A DNA stretch of 64,000 bases, taken from Opitutus sp. Lineage in GTDB: Bacteria > Verrucomicrobiota > Verrucomicrobiia > Opitutales > Opitutaceae. The stretch lies in NCBI GenBank assembly GCA_024998815.1, contig JACEUQ010000002.1, positions 1,130,501-1,194,500 of the forward strand. Direction: 5' to 3'. Within the stretch, counting starts at the first letter, position 1. Each line of letters opens with the position of its first letter. The notes below the pieces were generated by a model that saw only the letters and a list, made by a program, of their open reading frames with translations, had not been told where the DNA came from and searched no databases. Below are positions 27,930-38,196 of the stretch, piece by piece. Position numbers and translations under genes: made by a program.

Positions 27930-28697
27930 TCAGCTTGCAGGTTCGTCGGCCAGGCGGTCTTTCATGCGGTAGGATTTGCCCTCGATGACGACGGTCTGGG
28001 CCCGGTGCAGTAGGCGGTCCAGGATCGCCGCGGTGATGCCAGCGTCGTTGTTAAAGATCCCTGCCCAGTGTTTGTAGGCCTTGTTGGTGGTGACGATCAG
28101 CGAGCCGCGTTCGTAGCGTTGGCTGACGATCTGGAAGAGCAGGTCGGCCCCCGACTTGTCGAGCGGCAGGTAGCCGACCTCATCGAGCACGAGCACCGCA
28201 GGGGTCATGTAACGCTTCAACTCGGCTTGCAACCGGTGCAGGGACTGGGCGGTGACCAAAGCGTTGATCGCGTCCACCGCCGTCGTAAACAGCACCGTGT
28301 AGCCCGCCTGGCACGCCGCGTAGCCCAACGCGCTCGCGAGATGTGTCTTCCCAAGCCCCACACCACCGCAAAACACCGCGTTGGTGCGCTCCTTGACAAA
28401 GCCCAGTTCGAAGAGGTGCCGCACCTGCGCTTCGTTCAACTCCTTGGGCCAGTCCCACTGGAACTGGTCGACGGTTTTCTTGACCGGGAAGCGCGCTGCC
28501 TGGATGCGCCGCTCCAGCGCCCGGATCTGGCGGTCCTGGGTCTCGGCCTGCACCAGTCGGCGTAAAAATTCGGCGTGCGAACAGCGCGCCTTGGCCGCCT
28601 CGGCCGTGAGTTCGCCGTGGTGGCGCAGCAGGTAACCGAGTTTCAGGTACTTGAGTTGATCTTTTAATAAATCGGTTTTTTCGGGTTCTGTTTTCAT
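27930..28697 (-). CDS. istB: IS21 helper ATPase IstB
   Basis: IstB is the AAA+ partner of IstA that selects and prepares target DNA during transposition. The 255-residue chain has an N-terminal helical region, then GVGLGKTH (residues 112-119, Walker A), AVLVLDEVGYLPLD (Walker B) and SLIVTTNKAY (sensor). It overlaps istA by four bases. All motifs are intact. Confidence 0.95.
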   Translation of the reverse strand: MKTEPEKTDLLKDQLKYLKLGYLLRHHGELTAEAAKARCSHAEFLRRLVQAETQDRQIRALERRIQAARFPVKKTVDQFQWDWPKELNEAQVRHLFELGFVKERTNAVFCGGVGLGKTHLASALGYAACQAGYTVLFTTAVDAINALVTAQSLHRLQAELKRYMTPAVLVLDEVGYLPLDKSGADLLFQIVSQRYERGSLIVTTNKAYKHWAGIFNNDAGITAAILDRLLHRAQTVVIEGKSYRMKDRLADEPAS

Positions 28698-30160
28698 TGG
28701 GTATAGGGGCTTAAATCCGGGGGACGCAGTTCGAGTTCCAGTGCGGCCAACGCGTCGGCGCGGGTGAGGTGGATCGGCCCGGCTTGCGGCAAGGCCCGCG
28801 CGCGTTGTTCGAGCAAGTTGAGGATGTAATCGCTGGAGTAGGCGCCGAGTTCATGGGCGCTTTCGATCGCCCGGCCGACTGCCTCCGTTCCATACAGGGC
28901 CACCAAACCCACGATAGTCGCCAGGTGGTGTCCCGCGTTGAGCCGGCGCTCCTCCAGCCCCCGTTGGTAGGCGGGTGCCGCCGGGCTCAGTTCCAAAAAC
29001 CGTAGCCGCAGGCGCTGCCGCGCCCCCTGCCGTTTGCGCTCCTCGAGTTCGCGCACATGCTCGGGGTTTTCCACATCGGCGCGGCGGGCAAAACTGCGGG
29101 CATGCTCGGCCACCAGGGTGCGGTCCGCATAAAACCTCACCTGCGCCCCCTCGATCTGCGCGGTGAGTAGCGCCCCGGCAAACTTCGTGGGCACCGAGTA
29201 GCGGTTCGTTTCGATACTCACCCGGCACCGCCGCGACGCCCGCACGCTTAAGGTGCGCACCGCCGGACTGGCCACCGGGTTAAGCGGCAGGAGCGCAGCG
29301 CGCTCCTCGGGCAGCCGGTCCACCGGCCGGCCCTGGGTTTCAGCGTGAACGCGCACGTTGGCCACCGTTTCCAGCCACAAGCTGGCGGCCGGCCCCAGCT
29401 CGGTAAACCCGTTCATCTGCCGCCCGCCAAGGAAGCTTTTTTTCACGTAACCCACCGCGTTTTCCACCATGCCCTTGGACTGCGGATGCCCCGGCCCGCA
29501 CGCTTTTATCGTAAACCCGTAGTGCCGGGCAAAGTCCAGGTACTGGGCGTTGTACACCGGGTCGGTCCCGGGCACATGCGAGAGGACGGCCGTCTTGCAG
29601 TTGTCCACCATCACCTCGCGCGGCACCCCGCCGAGTTTTTCAAAGGCGCGCCGGTGACAGCCCAGCCACCACTCCTGGCCCTGCCCGAGGGTAAATTCCA
29701 CATGCAGGAACCGGCTGTACCCCAAAACCATGACGAAAAAACTTAAAGCCCGCCGGGTGCCGTCCACCTCCACCGCGCCAAAACTGCCCCAGTCCACCTG
29801 CGCGGTCTGGCCGGGGGCAAACTTGAGGGTAAGAAACGCCTCCAGGTTCCTCGGCCGCACCCGCCGCACGTAGTCTTTCAAAATTGAATACCCGCCCGTG
29901 TACCCCCGCTCGCGCACCTTTTGCCAGAGCTGCATGGCGGTGAACGGATGGGCCTCCAGCCACCGCGCGATCGCCGGCTTGTGCACGTCGAGCTTGCTTG
30001 GCCTAGGCACCTGCGCGGCCTGGCTGCGCACGTACTTTTCCTGCGCCTGCCAGCGCCTCACCGTCTGCACGTGCAACTGGAGCGAGCGGGCGATTTGCGG
30101 CGCACTGTGACCGGCCGCCTCCGCCTGTTTTATCCGGCAATACAGTTCGTAATCGATCAC
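28694..30160 (-). CDS. istA: IS21 transposase IstA
   Basis: This is a DDE transposase of 488 residues. The N-terminal helix-turn-helix is HSAPQIARSLQLHVQTVRRW (about 18-37). Catalytic residues sit in AQVDWGSFG (first Asp, about 139), VMVDNCKTAV (second Asp) and SKGMVENAVGYVKKSF (Glu). The C-terminal domain with NRYSVPTKF is typical. Its start overlaps the preceding accessory gene by four bases (ATGA). Confidence 0.95.
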   Translation of the reverse strand: MIDYELYCRIKQAEAAGHSAPQIARSLQLHVQTVRRWQAQEKYVRSQAAQVPRPSKLDVHKPAIARWLEAHPFTAMQLWQKVRERGYTGGYSILKDYVRRVRPRNLEAFLTLKFAPGQTAQVDWGSFGAVEVDGTRRALSFFVMVLGYSRFLHVEFTLGQGQEWWLGCHRRAFEKLGGVPREVMVDNCKTAVLSHVPGTDPVYNAQYLDFARHYGFTIKACGPGHPQSKGMVENAVGYVKKSFLGGRQMNGFTELGPAASLWLETVANVRVHAETQGRPVDRLPEERAALLPLNPVASPAVRTLSVRASRRCRVSIETNRYSVPTKFAGALLTAQIEGAQVRFYADRTLVAEHARSFARRADVENPEHVRELEERKRQGARQRLRLRFLELSPAAPAYQRGLEERRLNAGHHLATIVGLVALYGTEAVGRAIESAHELGAYSSDYILNLLEQRARALPQAGPIHLTRADALAALELELRPPDLSPYTQ

Positions 30161-30516
30161 GCGCCCACCTCCCGGCTCGGCGGCGGCGTTGCCGCCAGCG
30201 TGTGCGTTGGCCTGCCCCGGTCCAAGGAGAGCACCTGGTAAAGTGGCGCGGCGTAGGCGATCACCCCGGCCTCGATTAACTGCCGACGCGCCTCGACCAG
30301 GCCGTCCTCGCTGAGCGTGAGCAGCCGGGCCAGGGTGCGCGTGGCGTAGTAACTCAGCCCGTCGGCGTCACCCACGGTTACCAGGACCAGATAAAGTCCC
30401 CAGGCGGGGGCACTGGCCCGCCCCAGGTAATTGCCCCGCACCAGCCGGTGGTCCAGCCAGCTAAACTGGGCCGGCGTGCGCCGGAGTTGTTCGCGATCGA
30501 TCGGTTGTTTTTGCAT
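30157..30516 (-). CDS. IS21-associated small protein
   Basis: The 119-residue product is of unknown function and begins MQKQPIDREQLRRTP. The middle (about 55-95) has a pattern compatible with a winged helix: YYATRTLARLLTLSEDGLVEARRQLIEAGVI. It overlaps istA at its end and the Cys-rich gene at its start, so it belongs to the IS21 transcription unit. It may regulate the element or choose targets, but this is inference. Confidence 0.6.
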   Translation of the reverse strand: MQKQPIDREQLRRTPAQFSWLDHRLVRGNYLGRASAPAWGLYLVLVTVGDADGLSYYATRTLARLLTLSEDGLVEARRQLIEAGVIAYAAPLYQVLSLDRGRPTHTLAATPPPSREVGA

Positions 30517-31018
30517 AATCGGGCGGCTGGACGTCGATGCCCAGGATCACCCGCCCCCGGGATTGCAGGTGTCGCAGCATGGGTTCGAGGTCCTCTTGTA
30601 ACGTCACTCCGGCGAACTGCGCGATAAGCCCCACGAGCACAGGGTTTTGCGACTCCCATCTGTCTTGTAACGCCGCGCAGGGATTCGGTAACGCCACCTC
30701 GGCGACCGGCTCGGCTTTAGGCTGGTGCACAACGGATTGCGTAGTTGGGATGTCTTGTAACGCCACCCGCCGTCGCGGCCCCCTCCGCCTTGAGTACCCC
30801 GGATTGGCCTTCCGCCACTCCTGCACCCGTTGGACATTTTCTGGGCCTTTCCAGTGGTCGAGGTTCTCCGGCTTCGCCAACCATTTGGCCTGACTGGCCG
30901 CCCGGCTCGCCCGTCGGCATCCCGGCTTCCCGCAGTAGCGCTGACGCTCGCGGTTATGCGCGTCGGGCAGAAAGAAATCGGCACAGTGCAAACACTTGCG
31001 TGAACCGGTTGGATGCAT
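30461..31018 (-). CDS. IS21-associated Cys-rich protein
   Basis: This 185-residue protein has an N-terminal zinc-binding pattern CLHCADFF (C9, C12) and CGKPGCRRASR (C29, C34), followed by basic and Trp-containing segments (KWLAKPENLDHW, VQEWRKANPGY). The C-terminal half is unrecognised. It is the first gene of the element's operon and overlaps the next gene by 56 bases in another frame. I recognise no function; DNA binding by the zinc module is plausible. Confidence 0.6.
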   Translation of the reverse strand: MHPTGSRKCLHCADFFLPDAHNRERQRYCGKPGCRRASRAASQAKWLAKPENLDHWKGPENVQRVQEWRKANPGYSRRRGPRRRVALQDIPTTQSVVHQPKAEPVAEVALPNPCAALQDRWESQNPVLVGLIAQFAGVTLQEDLEPMLRHLQSRGRVILGIDVQPPDYAKTTDRSRTTPAHAGPV

Positions 31019-31892
31019 CGCTGTGCATCCGCCAAGCGTCCCGCCGGTTCAATCTCCACCCATTCGCACCCCTCATATCCCCAGCCGGACAGGGAAGAAA
31101 ACCCACCCACGGAAGAAGAGTATTACTCTTTTTAAGGGGAAGAAGATCCACCGAAGAAGAAGTGCATTCCTAACCGCCAGAAATAGACGCTTTCCCGCTC
31201 GCCGCTCACAACCAATGCCTTTTCCGGTGGGCTCAGGTAGAGCCCGACGATATCGGCTGCCTTGGCTGCGAACTGCTTGTCAGTGCTCACGCACCACGAG
31301 CGCTGGCGCTGCAGGCAAATGCCCTCCTTGCGCAGCACTCGCCAGACCGCGTGCACCGAGCCGCCGAGCACACGGGCCACCGCTGGACCATCCCAGCGCG
31401 CCTGCCCCGGAGGGGGTGGCCCTTCCAATAAAGCCAGCACCCGATCTCGAAAGTCCTCACCGTAGGTGCGCTTCGCGCCCGGCCGTGCCGCATCATCCAG
31501 CCCCTTCATGCCAAGCAGCACAAAGCGATCCCTCCACTTTATTACGGTGTTCGGCCTGGTGTTGCAGCGGCGCGCCACCTCTTGCACCTGCTCGCCACTC
31601 ACGCACCCAAGGATCATCCGGGCGCGCTCAACTCGCTGCCTCGACTCAATCCGGCTGGTTGCCCGTTTTTCTAGGGATTGCTGATCCCCCTCGCTACAAG
31701 TGATTCGCACGGCTTTTCGTCCCATCTACAAAGCGGATACAATATCACTTATTATTGCAAGTAAGCACTAGGTAACTGGTAGATTGGTCGTCATTGCCAT
31801 TCAGTATTGTTATTTCAGATACTAAAATAAATCGCCCTCCACCGGCCACTTAATCGAAACGACGGCGTCCCAAGGTGCTATCATTGCGCGTT

Positions 31893-32822
31893 TCATTTCA
31901 ACCCAAGCCGATCGCGCCGCTCAGCGGACAACTCACGGTAACGCGTTTTCATCACATCGGAGAGAAAACTGGAATCAAGGCGCTCATGCCAATCACGGCA
32001 GGCCACGACGAACTTGGTTTTCGTCTGCTCGATCACGGCGGGAGATAACCCGAGTCGCTCGACCGCAAGGTAGCGCCAGAAATCATTGGCCCTCAAATTG
32101 GACTTCTTGCCGTTGAGCGGCAACGCGAGTTCCTCCCGACTTCTCGGATTGGGAATGGTGCTATTAAGCAGGTCATAGGCAGGAGATAGCTCCACCTTGT
32201 CGTCGCGGGTGACCAGCGACCAATTCTTGAGGTGCATGTCCTCGTTGCCAGTCAGGAAAGAAAAGAGCAGACGCTCGAAAAAATTGATACGCTCCAGTGC
32301 CGGAAAAGTGCAAAAGCGGTCGATGATCTCGATCAAGCGCTCCGTACTGGAATCATACTTCGTGTCGCGGCTGGCACCACTCAACTGCGCGAAGTCCTCC
32401 ACCGGTTGCCTGTCCCTGCCCACGCGATCAAAACGACGGATAAAATACGACCGAGTGCCATCGGCATTAAGGAGTAATCCGTGCACAGGAACTTCGATGC
32501 CTAAGGTAGCCGCTAACGACATCGTCACCGCTTCGTTCTCAGGCAGCTCCGAATACACCAGGTGCGGCGGCTTCACGATATAGCGGCCACCCGTGTCGAC
32601 GATCTCCATCCGTCCCTCGCTCACGTGCAACACGGCGCTGACTTTGGGCTGCATGCCCTGGATGGACATTTTCACGGCGCGCGCGGCAGCCTCCTCAATC
32701 AACTGCTCGCGCGTGAAGGGCAACGGTGCGAGCGATTGCAGCCGCCGGTCCAACAGGCGCAAGCCCTCCGGTGAATAGGAACCCGTCCCCGCCCACTCTG
32801 CGTTGGTGATCAGGCACCTCAT
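31893..32822 (-). CDS. hipT: HipT-type serine/threonine kinase toxin
   Basis: This 309-residue HipA-family kinase lacks the N-terminal subdomain, which is encoded by the separate gene upstream. Kinase parts are visible: SIQGMQPK at 53-60 (the gating loop that carries autophosphorylated Ser in this family), RYIVKPP with the ATP-binding Lys, GNEDMHLKN with the catalytic Asp (about 195-203), and SPAYDLLN with the metal ligand (about 212-219). HipA-family kinases phosphorylate an aminoacyl-tRNA synthetase; in the characterised HipBST of E. coli O127 the target is TrpRS. Target identity here is unknown. It overlaps hipS by four bases. Confidence 0.85.
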   Translation of the reverse strand: MRCLITNAEWAGTGSYSPEGLRLLDRRLQSLAPLPFTREQLIEEAAARAVKMSIQGMQPKVSAVLHVSEGRMEIVDTGGRYIVKPPHLVYSELPENEAVTMSLAATLGIEVPVHGLLLNADGTRSYFIRRFDRVGRDRQPVEDFAQLSGASRDTKYDSSTERLIEIIDRFCTFPALERINFFERLLFSFLTGNEDMHLKNWSLVTRDDKVELSPAYDLLNSTIPNPRSREELALPLNGKKSNLRANDFWRYLAVERLGLSPAVIEQTKTKFVVACRDWHERLDSSFLSDVMKTRYRELSAERRDRLGLK

Positions 32823-33127
32823 GCCGCCTCCTCGATTCGCAACGACCCAACGACATCGTGACCGACCGCGAGCAACTGCCCAAAAAAATCATACCGATCC
32901 AACTTGCGATGCCGCAGGAGTGCGTCGAGTTGACCCCCCTCCGGCAGCAACCCTTCGAACGGTGGCGGGAACTGAGGAAACACCCATATCTGCTGAGTCG
33001 TCGGCATGGTGAGCGACACCGGTTCGCCGCAGAATCCAGGAGCGTAGGTGAACCGAAAGGCCCCATCCCCGACGGGCTCCAAAATCCCAGCGAATTGGTC
33101 CTGCTGAAAAACGCGGGCTGTTCTCAT
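32819..33127 (-). CDS. hipS: HipS-type small protein (HipA N-subdomain 1-like)
   Basis: The 102-residue protein matches the N-terminal subdomain of HipA: AGILEPVGDGAFRFTYAPGF, then PFEGLLPEGGQLDALL and a DRYDFFGQLLAVG helix. In tripartite HipBST systems this piece is a separate gene and acts as the antitoxin for HipT. It overlaps hipB upstream and hipT downstream by four bases each, so all three should be translated together. Confidence 0.85.
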   Translation of the reverse strand: MRTARVFQQDQFAGILEPVGDGAFRFTYAPGFCGEPVSLTMPTTQQIWVFPQFPPPFEGLLPEGGQLDALLRHRKLDRYDFFGQLLAVGHDVVGSLRIEEAA

Positions 33128-33399
33128 GATGATTCAGCCCTTGGGGATTCGGTCGTAGCAGGTATGGTTGCCTCGGTTGTCGCCTTGGCTGCGATGCGTT
33201 GCAGCAGAGGGCTTCGCCATTCGACCGTGATGTTAAGCACGTGCAAAATTTTTTGCAGCGTGTCCCACTGCACCGATTCCTTGCCGTGTTCCAAATCCCA
33301 GACGACGGTCTTCCCCACGCCTGCCAGCTTCGCAAGCTGCGGCTGAGTCAGCTCGGCCTTCTTACGGTGAGCGAGAATAAGTTGTGCCAACGATTGCAT
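33124..33399 (-). CDS. hipB: HipB-type helix-turn-helix regulator
   Basis: The 91-residue protein contains an XRE-type helix-turn-helix (AELTQPQLAKLAGVGKTVVWDLEHGK, about 15-40). It is the first gene of the hipB-hipS-hipT unit and probably autorepresses it. The C-terminal tail is alanine/threonine rich. Confidence 0.85.
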   Translation of the reverse strand: MQSLAQLILAHRKKAELTQPQLAKLAGVGKTVVWDLEHGKESVQWDTLQKILHVLNITVEWRSPLLQRIAAKATTEATIPATTESPRAESS

Positions 33400-33403
33400 T
33401 TAC

Positions 33404-33416
33404 TGCCTTAACGGCA
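33404..33416. promoter_or_regulatory. Inverted repeat just upstream of hipB
   Basis: TGCC-TTAAC-GGCA lies four bases before the hipB start, within TACTGCCTTAACGGCA. A related TACTGCC motif recurs at about 33543, within the inverted pair TTTTAC-(10)-GTAAAA. These are candidate HipB operators. Confidence 0.45.
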
Positions 33417-33564
33417 ATTCGGAGCAAAAAGACCAAGAGTGGACGAGGCAACATCGATTCATACTGAATATTACCGCCATAGGGGTGTTTTCAATAGAAA
33501 CGCCCAATAACCCAAGAGCAGGCCATTAATCACGTCAATTTTACTGCCAGGGAGGTAAAAAAGA

Positions 33565-33835
33565 GTGCCGTGGTGGGAACCTCGTGGGTGGGATTTGTGA
33601 TTGAGCAGCTGGTGACGGCGACCCGGTCGCGTTCGACCTATTACAGGCAACCCACGGCGGCGCGGAGCTGGATTTGATGCTGATCATTCGCGGTAAACGC
33701 TTCGGCTTTGAGTTTAAACACAGCGACGCGCCGGCCGCCACCAAGTCGATACACACGGCCTTAAGAGAACGCTTAACCGCCCTGCCCGATCACCGCCGTG
33801 CCGGCCCTTGCCAAAAGCCGGCCTTCCTCGCCTGA
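33565..33835 (+). pseudogene. Remnant of a DUF4143-type ATPase, C-terminal end
   Basis: One frame reads WVGFVIEQLV and, after a frame change near 33650, another reads HGGAELDLMLIIRGKRFGFEFK. This is the order found at the C-terminus of DUF4143 ATPases (the LESYVLQEL and VEVDVVL-WGVEVK parts of the intact gene at 20598). The P-loop half is missing. It is on the plus strand, whereas the intact relative is on minus. Confidence 0.65.
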
Positions 33836-34132
33836 TGCCCGCACGAACCGGCCATGGGGACTGAATTGGGCATCATCACGGTGTTTTTTTCTTCACCTCG
33901 GAAACAACCACACTGAATCCACGCGTCGGGGAATCGGGCGGAGGAATCTCAACCGACCAGAAGAAGTCCGCCAACGGTGGTCACGAGACGGTGGCCATGC
34001 TGAACGAGTTGCCGCAGATGGATGCCGGCTGGTTTTAGTGGCGCATGCAAAGGGAGCAGCTCGGAAGCTACTCGGAAGTCCAATGCTTCCGAGTCGGGTT
34101 CCGGTAACGGGGACTCATCCAATGTCTAGTTG
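33836..34132. other. Degraded stretch without a recognisable gene
   Basis: There is no open frame with a recognisable product. CTCGGAAGCTACTCGGAAG and CTTCCGAGTCGGG near 34050-34100 form short inverted repeats. The stretch ends abruptly at the TOTE remnant. Confidence 0.4.
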
Positions 34133-34291
34133 GAGACCAAGACCACGGTACTCATTCACGACTACCTTGACGCCACCCCATTGACCCACGCCATGTTCCG
34201 CCGGCGGTCGGCCGCCTATGGGAAAATGGGTTATCGCGTCGTAGATCCAGAAACCGGACCGATATCGGACGCGCCAGCTCCATTGCCTTAA
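34133..34291 (+). pseudogene. C-terminal remnant of a second TOTE primase-helicase
   Basis: 52 in-frame codons read KTTVLIHDYLDATPLT and FRRRSAAYGKMGY, near-identical to the last 52 residues of the intact TOTE protein, then diverge in the final dozen residues before TAA. Nothing upstream matches. As with the intact copy, the stop lies about 75 bases before an att-like repeat. Confidence 0.85.
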
Positions 34292-34363
34292 AACATAACC
34301 CACTAAATAAAAGCGATATGCGTTTGGAATAATGCGGTGCCTGCACCGTCCCCGATTCCAACC

Positions 34364-34412
34364 AGTCAACCGTTATCCGACATTCTCTAAAAAGTCCTCA
34401 TTGGCTGCCCGA
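34364..34412. repeat. att-like direct repeat copy C, overlapping the tRNA-Gln 3' end
   Basis: These 49 bases are almost identical to the left part of copy B. The right edge (34402-34412) is exactly the CCA, discriminator and 3' acceptor strand of tRNA-Gln. Copies A and B continue differently from here, so C is the chromosomal attachment side. Confidence 0.88.
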
Positions 34413-34475
34413 CATGGATTCGAACCATGACTAGGTGAGTCAAAGTCACCTGTGCTGCCATTACACCATCAGGCA
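34402..34475 (-). tRNA. tRNA-Gln (TTG)
   Basis: This is a 74-nt minus-strand cloverleaf including CCA. The acceptor TGCCTGA pairs with TCGGGCA, the anticodon stem is GGTGA/TCACC with loop CTTTGAC (anticodon TTG), and the T-arm contains GGTTCGAATCC. Its 3' end is the presumed integration site of the island to its left. Confidence 0.95.
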
Positions 34476-34621
34476 ATGAGGAAGGGGCAATTTGTGGTCC
34501 CAGCCCCCAGCGTCAAGGCCCGAGATGGCCCGTCCCCACCTATTATTTGCGCCCCTCCGGCCTCACTCCGGCAAAAAACGGGTCGACAACCCTGAATCCT
34601 CCGCGTCTCGTTCCACCCATT

Positions 34622-34894
34622 ATGTCGTCTCCGACCGTCTCCTCCTCCCCCGATATCAAGCTCGGCAAACTGACCTCTCCCGTAAGTCTCGTAATCGACG
34701 CGATTCTCGTCGCCGGTTTCTTCGGGTTCCTGTTCAGCCTGCTGAAGTCGCACGTGCCCTCCAACGACCCAAAGATGGTCTTCTTCTGGGCCTTCCTCAC
34801 CGCCGGCTGCATGAGCGGCGTGTTCTGGCTGGCCATTCAGATGTTCCGCGTGGTGCTCACCGCCCAGCGTCTGGCCAACAAACAAAAGCGCTAA
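34622..34894 (+). CDS. Small two-helix membrane protein
   Basis: The 90-residue product starts from the ATG at 34622. Two hydrophobic segments are clear: VIDAILVAGFFGFLFSLL (about 24-41) and MVFFWAFLTAGCMSGVFWLAI (about 53-73), with a short basic C-terminus. I do not recognise a family. It is 33 bases before the MntR-like gene on the same strand and may be co-transcribed. Confidence 0.6.
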   Translation: MSSPTVSSSPDIKLGKLTSPVSLVIDAILVAGFFGFLFSLLKSHVPSNDPKMVFFWAFLTAGCMSGVFWLAIQMFRVVLTAQRLANKQKR

Positions 34895-34927
34895 CCGCAC
34901 CGGTTTCGGTCGCGCGTCCTTTTTTTC

Positions 34928-35350
34928 GTGGCCGAAAACCCCGCACCTCCCCGTACCTCCTCTGCGGTGGAGGACTACCTTGAGCGGATCAGCGAACTGA
35001 TCAAAACCAAGGGCTACGCTCGGGTGGTCGATATCGCCGCCGAGCTCAAGATTTCGCAGGCCAGCGTCACCACCATGGTCCAGCGCCTCGATACCGAGGG
35101 CTTGGTCAAATACGAAAAATACCGGGGCATGGTGCTCACCCGCGCCGGTGAACAGGTCGCCGCTCGCATCGCCCATCGGCATGAGTTGCTCACCCATTTT
35201 CTCGGTCTGCTGGGGCTTGAACGCGAAGTGATCGACCACGACGTCGAAGGCATGGAGCACCACGTCAGCGCCGAAACCTTCGAGGTGCTGGAAAAGCTCA
35301 ATCGCTACCTCGCCACCCACCCCGAGGTGCTCGCCGAAATCAAGCGTTAG
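34928..35350 (+). CDS. mntR: MntR/DtxR-family metal-dependent regulator
   Basis: The 140-residue protein has a winged-helix DNA-binding domain (about 14-75: VVDIAAELKISQASVTTMVQRL) and a helical metal-binding/dimerisation domain. VEDYLERI provides Asp16 and Glu19, the equivalents of the MntR ligands Asp8 and Glu11. EGMEHHVS supplies the second set of Glu and His ligands. It lacks the C-terminal SH3-like domain of DtxR, as expected for MntR. The start is GTG. No Mn transporter gene is adjacent. Confidence 0.8.
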   Translation: MAENPAPPRTSSAVEDYLERISELIKTKGYARVVDIAAELKISQASVTTMVQRLDTEGLVKYEKYRGMVLTRAGEQVAARIAHRHELLTHFLGLLGLEREVIDHDVEGMEHHVSAETFEVLEKLNRYLATHPEVLAEIKR

Positions 35351-35493
35351 GCATCCTTGAGCTCACGCTCAAGGCCACACTTCGTGAACACACTCCTTGT
35401 GAACTTGAGCGTGAGCTCAAGGTGTTTGACCAACGGTATCCGCCCCCCCCCTGGAAGCAGGTTAATTCAGCTCTTCTTGACCGCGAATTGATA
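35351..35493. repeat. Palindromic repeat, family A, copy 3
   Basis: CTTGAGC-TCAC-GCTCAAG-GCCACAC is followed about 25 bases later by the complementary half AACTTGAGCGTGAGCTCAAGG. The right outer end TTAATTCAGCTCTTCTTGA resembles that of copy 1, while the left outer end is absent. It lies between the convergent mntR and ligA genes. Confidence 0.8.
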
Positions 35494-38054
<2,561 letters not shown>

Positions 38055-38196
38055 GGTCGCGAATGCTGCGAACCCTCGCCGGAAAAACCAAGGAGGAAGC
38101 ACGCGAAAGGGAATACACCGACTGGGAATACACCGACTGGGGATACCCCCCAGCTCGGGTTCACGCATAAACAGTCCTGCTCGCGCCCGCTTCGAC

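Larger units (their letters stand above)
27829..31210 (-). mobile_element. IS21-type element with two extra genes (3.38 kb)
   Basis: The ends are TGTGAGCGGCG at 27829 and CGCCGCTCACA ending 31210. The inverted similarity extends through CGTCTATTTCTGGCGGTTA about 20 bases further in. A 7-bp target duplication ACCAATG flanks it (27822-27828 and 31211-31217). From right to left on the minus strand it holds a Cys-rich gene, a small gene, istA and istB, each overlapping the next. The usual size is about 2-2.5 kb, so the first two genes are an addition. Confidence 0.9.
27269..31725 (-). pseudogene. IS630-family transposase, split by IS21
   Basis: The N-terminal part (31725 down to 31211) has a helix-turn-helix (VARRCNTRPNTVIKWRDRF). 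The C-terminal part (27821 down to 27269) has the DDE residues in VISVDEKPG, HVILDNYCTHK and SWLNQVEIWFG. Joining the two parts across the 7-bp target copy restores EKALVISVDEKPG with no frameshift. The insertion falls just before the first catalytic Asp, so neither fragment can act alone. Confidence 0.88.
27265..31768 (-). mobile_element. IS630-type element interrupted by an IS21-type element
   Basis: The outer ends GTGCTTAATTGC (27265, plus strand) and GCAAGTAAGCAC (ending 31768) are inverted relative to each other and each is bordered by the dinucleotide TA, the target of this family. After removing the inner IS21 element and one target copy, the element is about 1115 bp with a single 355-residue transposase frame on the minus strand. 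Confidence 0.82.

Noticed and set aside
24748-34475. A complete integrated prophage
   Set aside because: No capsid, tail, lysis or integrase gene is visible between the att-like repeats.
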